From assembly GCA_903864485.1 (NCBI GenBank), contig CAIPGD010000122.1:1-38035 (forward strand): DNA of 38,035 bases. Direction: 5' to 3'. The DNA is from an uncultured bacterium (GTDB lineage: Bacteria; Pseudomonadota; Gammaproteobacteria; Burkholderiales; Burkholderiaceae_E). The notes under the pieces are model-generated. The model saw only the letters and a program-made list of their open reading frames with translations. It did no database searches and was not told the DNA's origin. Made by a program: the position numbers and the translations under genes. Positions 36,828 to 38,035 of this stretch are shown here, piece after piece (position 1 is the first letter of the stretch; every line of letters starts with the position of its first letter).

Positions 36828-37329
36828 GTTTGATCCACGCTGGCACGTCTACAATCGCTTTGATTGCGACGCTGTCCCACTGAACAGCTTCATCAGGAAC
36901 AAGGCTGTCAAGGCCGCGGCGCGTCGAGAGTTCGCAGTATATGTGGCAACTCTCGACAACTCGCCAAATGTCATCGCTTACTATGCACTCCAAGTCGGAT
37001 CTGATGCCGTTCCAAACAAGCACCCGATGAAGACCACTTATCTCTCAACCTATGCGGCTTTCCCGACTGTCAGCCTTGCCTACCTGGCTGTGAACCGTGA
37101 TCAAAAACGGCAAGGAATTGGACAGTTTCTTCTGATGCATGCCTTCGAGCGCGTGGCCGAGATCGCCGACAAAGCTGGTCTCTTTGGCGTCAGCTTGCAG
37201 TCATTCAGCAAGGATTCGACCGCGTTCTACATGAGCCTTGACTTCGCAAAGTATGGCGGAACAGATGAACAGCCGAAGCTGATTTATCCGCTTTCTCTGA
37301 TCTACAAGCTCTTTGAATACGACGAGTGA
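36742..37329 (+). CDS. GNAT acetyltransferase, TacT toxin-like
   Basis: FDCDAVPLNSFIRNKA...YVATLDNSPNVIAYYAL...LAVNRDQKRQGIGQFLLMHAFERV...FYMSLDFAKYGG. Confidence 0.75.
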   Translation: MSLFSKSKKPAPAPETKASLNLSRLIVAKFDPRWHVYNRFDCDAVPLNSFIRNKAVKAAARREFAVYVATLDNSPNVIAYYALQVGSDAVPNKHPMKTTYLSTYAAFPTVSLAYLAVNRDQKRQGIGQFLLMHAFERVAEIADKAGLFGVSLQSFSKDSTAFYMSLDFAKYGGTDEQPKLIYPLSLIYKLFEYDE

Positions 37330-37894
37330 GCCGAAAAGCTAGTCAGGACTTCGGTAACGAGGCGGTGCCAGTCAGGCATCTTTCGACAAGCGATGTTGGC
37401 CGCAAGGCTGCGGTTTTGAGCAGATGTTCTTTCTAGCCGCCCTGCCTTCGCGGCAGCCTTCGTCTGATATCTGACCCGGGTGCAGGCTTCGGTCCGTGGC
37501 CAGCGCAGCGGCCGCCAACATGTTTGTCTGCATCAGCGACATTAGACAAAGAGTTGTGCTGTGCCATCCACGAACGGCCGCTTCGGGCAGGCCTCCCCAC
37601 AGCTTTGGTGCGCTCTCGACTGGCGGCTTTGGGCCGCTTAAGGCCCTAGGCATGATCACTTTCACTCGATCCACTCCTACCCGTCTTAGGTAAGCATGAT
37701 TGCGCGATTATGTTTGGTTTTGGCGCCCCGTTTTACATCAACACCACATCAACAGTCGAAAGTGGTTTGAAAACAACGCCCTGTAGTCTAGTGTCCACGA
37801 GTGTTGTCGAACGTCAGAATAGAAATACCGTGAAATCAAAGGGTTGTCTGCTAAATCGTTGATTTCTATAACCTATTGGAATCATTTGGGTTTT

Positions 37895-37941
37895 GGCTCA
37901 TAACCTGAAGGCCGCAGGTTCAAATCCTGCCCCCGCAACCA
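37895..37941 (+). other. 3' fragment of initiator tRNA-Met gene: putative attachment site (att) and element boundary
   Basis: GGCTCATAACCTGAAGGCCGCAGGTTCAAATCCTGCCCCCGCAACCA: CAT anticodon loop, T-arm GCAGG-TTCAAAT-CCTGC, acceptor CCCCGCA-A-CCA; no 5' half upstream. Confidence 0.75.
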
Positions 37942-37958
37942 TCGTTACTTGCCTAACA

Positions 37959-37982
37959 CCCGCACCAACCGTGCGGGTTTTT
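37959..37982 (+). terminator. intrinsic terminator downstream of the tRNA fragment
   Basis: CCCGCAC-CAACC-GTGCGGG-TTTTT. Confidence 0.7.
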
Positions 37983-38035
37983 GCATTTGTACCTACCCCA
38001 TTGTCGCAAAACGACAATATGGCGCCCAGCTCCCC

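Noticed and set aside
36742-37329. Classical TacAT (DUF1778-GNAT) module
   Set aside because: Upstream ORF lacks ribbon-helix-helix/DUF1778 features; kept only as a candidate unusual pair
37895-37941. Complete tRNA gene
   Set aside because: Only the anticodon loop to 3' end is present; upstream bases do not form the D-arm or the 5' acceptor (CGCGGGG)

Overview
The window reads as the right-hand part of an integrated prophage or prophage-like element, with protein signatures typical of Rhodobacteraceae (alphaproteobacteria). The minus-strand structural block (about 0.4-10.7 kb) encodes a tail-terminator-like protein, a DUF6441-like protein, a head-tail joining protein, a major capsid E-like protein, a head decoration protein, an S49 protease, a lambda-type portal, gpW, and TerL/TerS. 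Two plus-strand cargo insertions lie inside it: an HNH-type nuclease and a ccdAB toxin-antitoxin pair. Next come small plus-strand genes and a ParB/DNA-methylase fusion. A large four-gene minus-strand operon (14.8-27.5 kb) matches class 1 DISARM (drmD-drmMI-drmA-drmB). No drmC is visible. The operon is stacked directly on the phage early/replication operon (27.5-30.1 kb). A tyrosine integrase lies at 30.7-32.0 kb, followed by about 6 kb of cargo: unknown genes, a second HNH nuclease operon, an IS5-family relic, and a small ORF overlapping a GNAT toxin-like gene. The right end carries a 47-bp 3' fragment of an initiator tRNA-Met gene, which looks like an attachment site. The strongest DNA-level signals not explained by genes are: (i) a ~23-bp-period iteron array inside the replication-initiator-like gene; (ii) a cluster of GGGTGGCA motifs with a 26-bp inverted repeat between the excisionase-like gene and the integrase; (iii) GTTAC-type palindromes in front of the HNH operon; (iv) an intrinsic terminator separating DISARM from the methylase. 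All family calls come from reading motifs. No database search was run.
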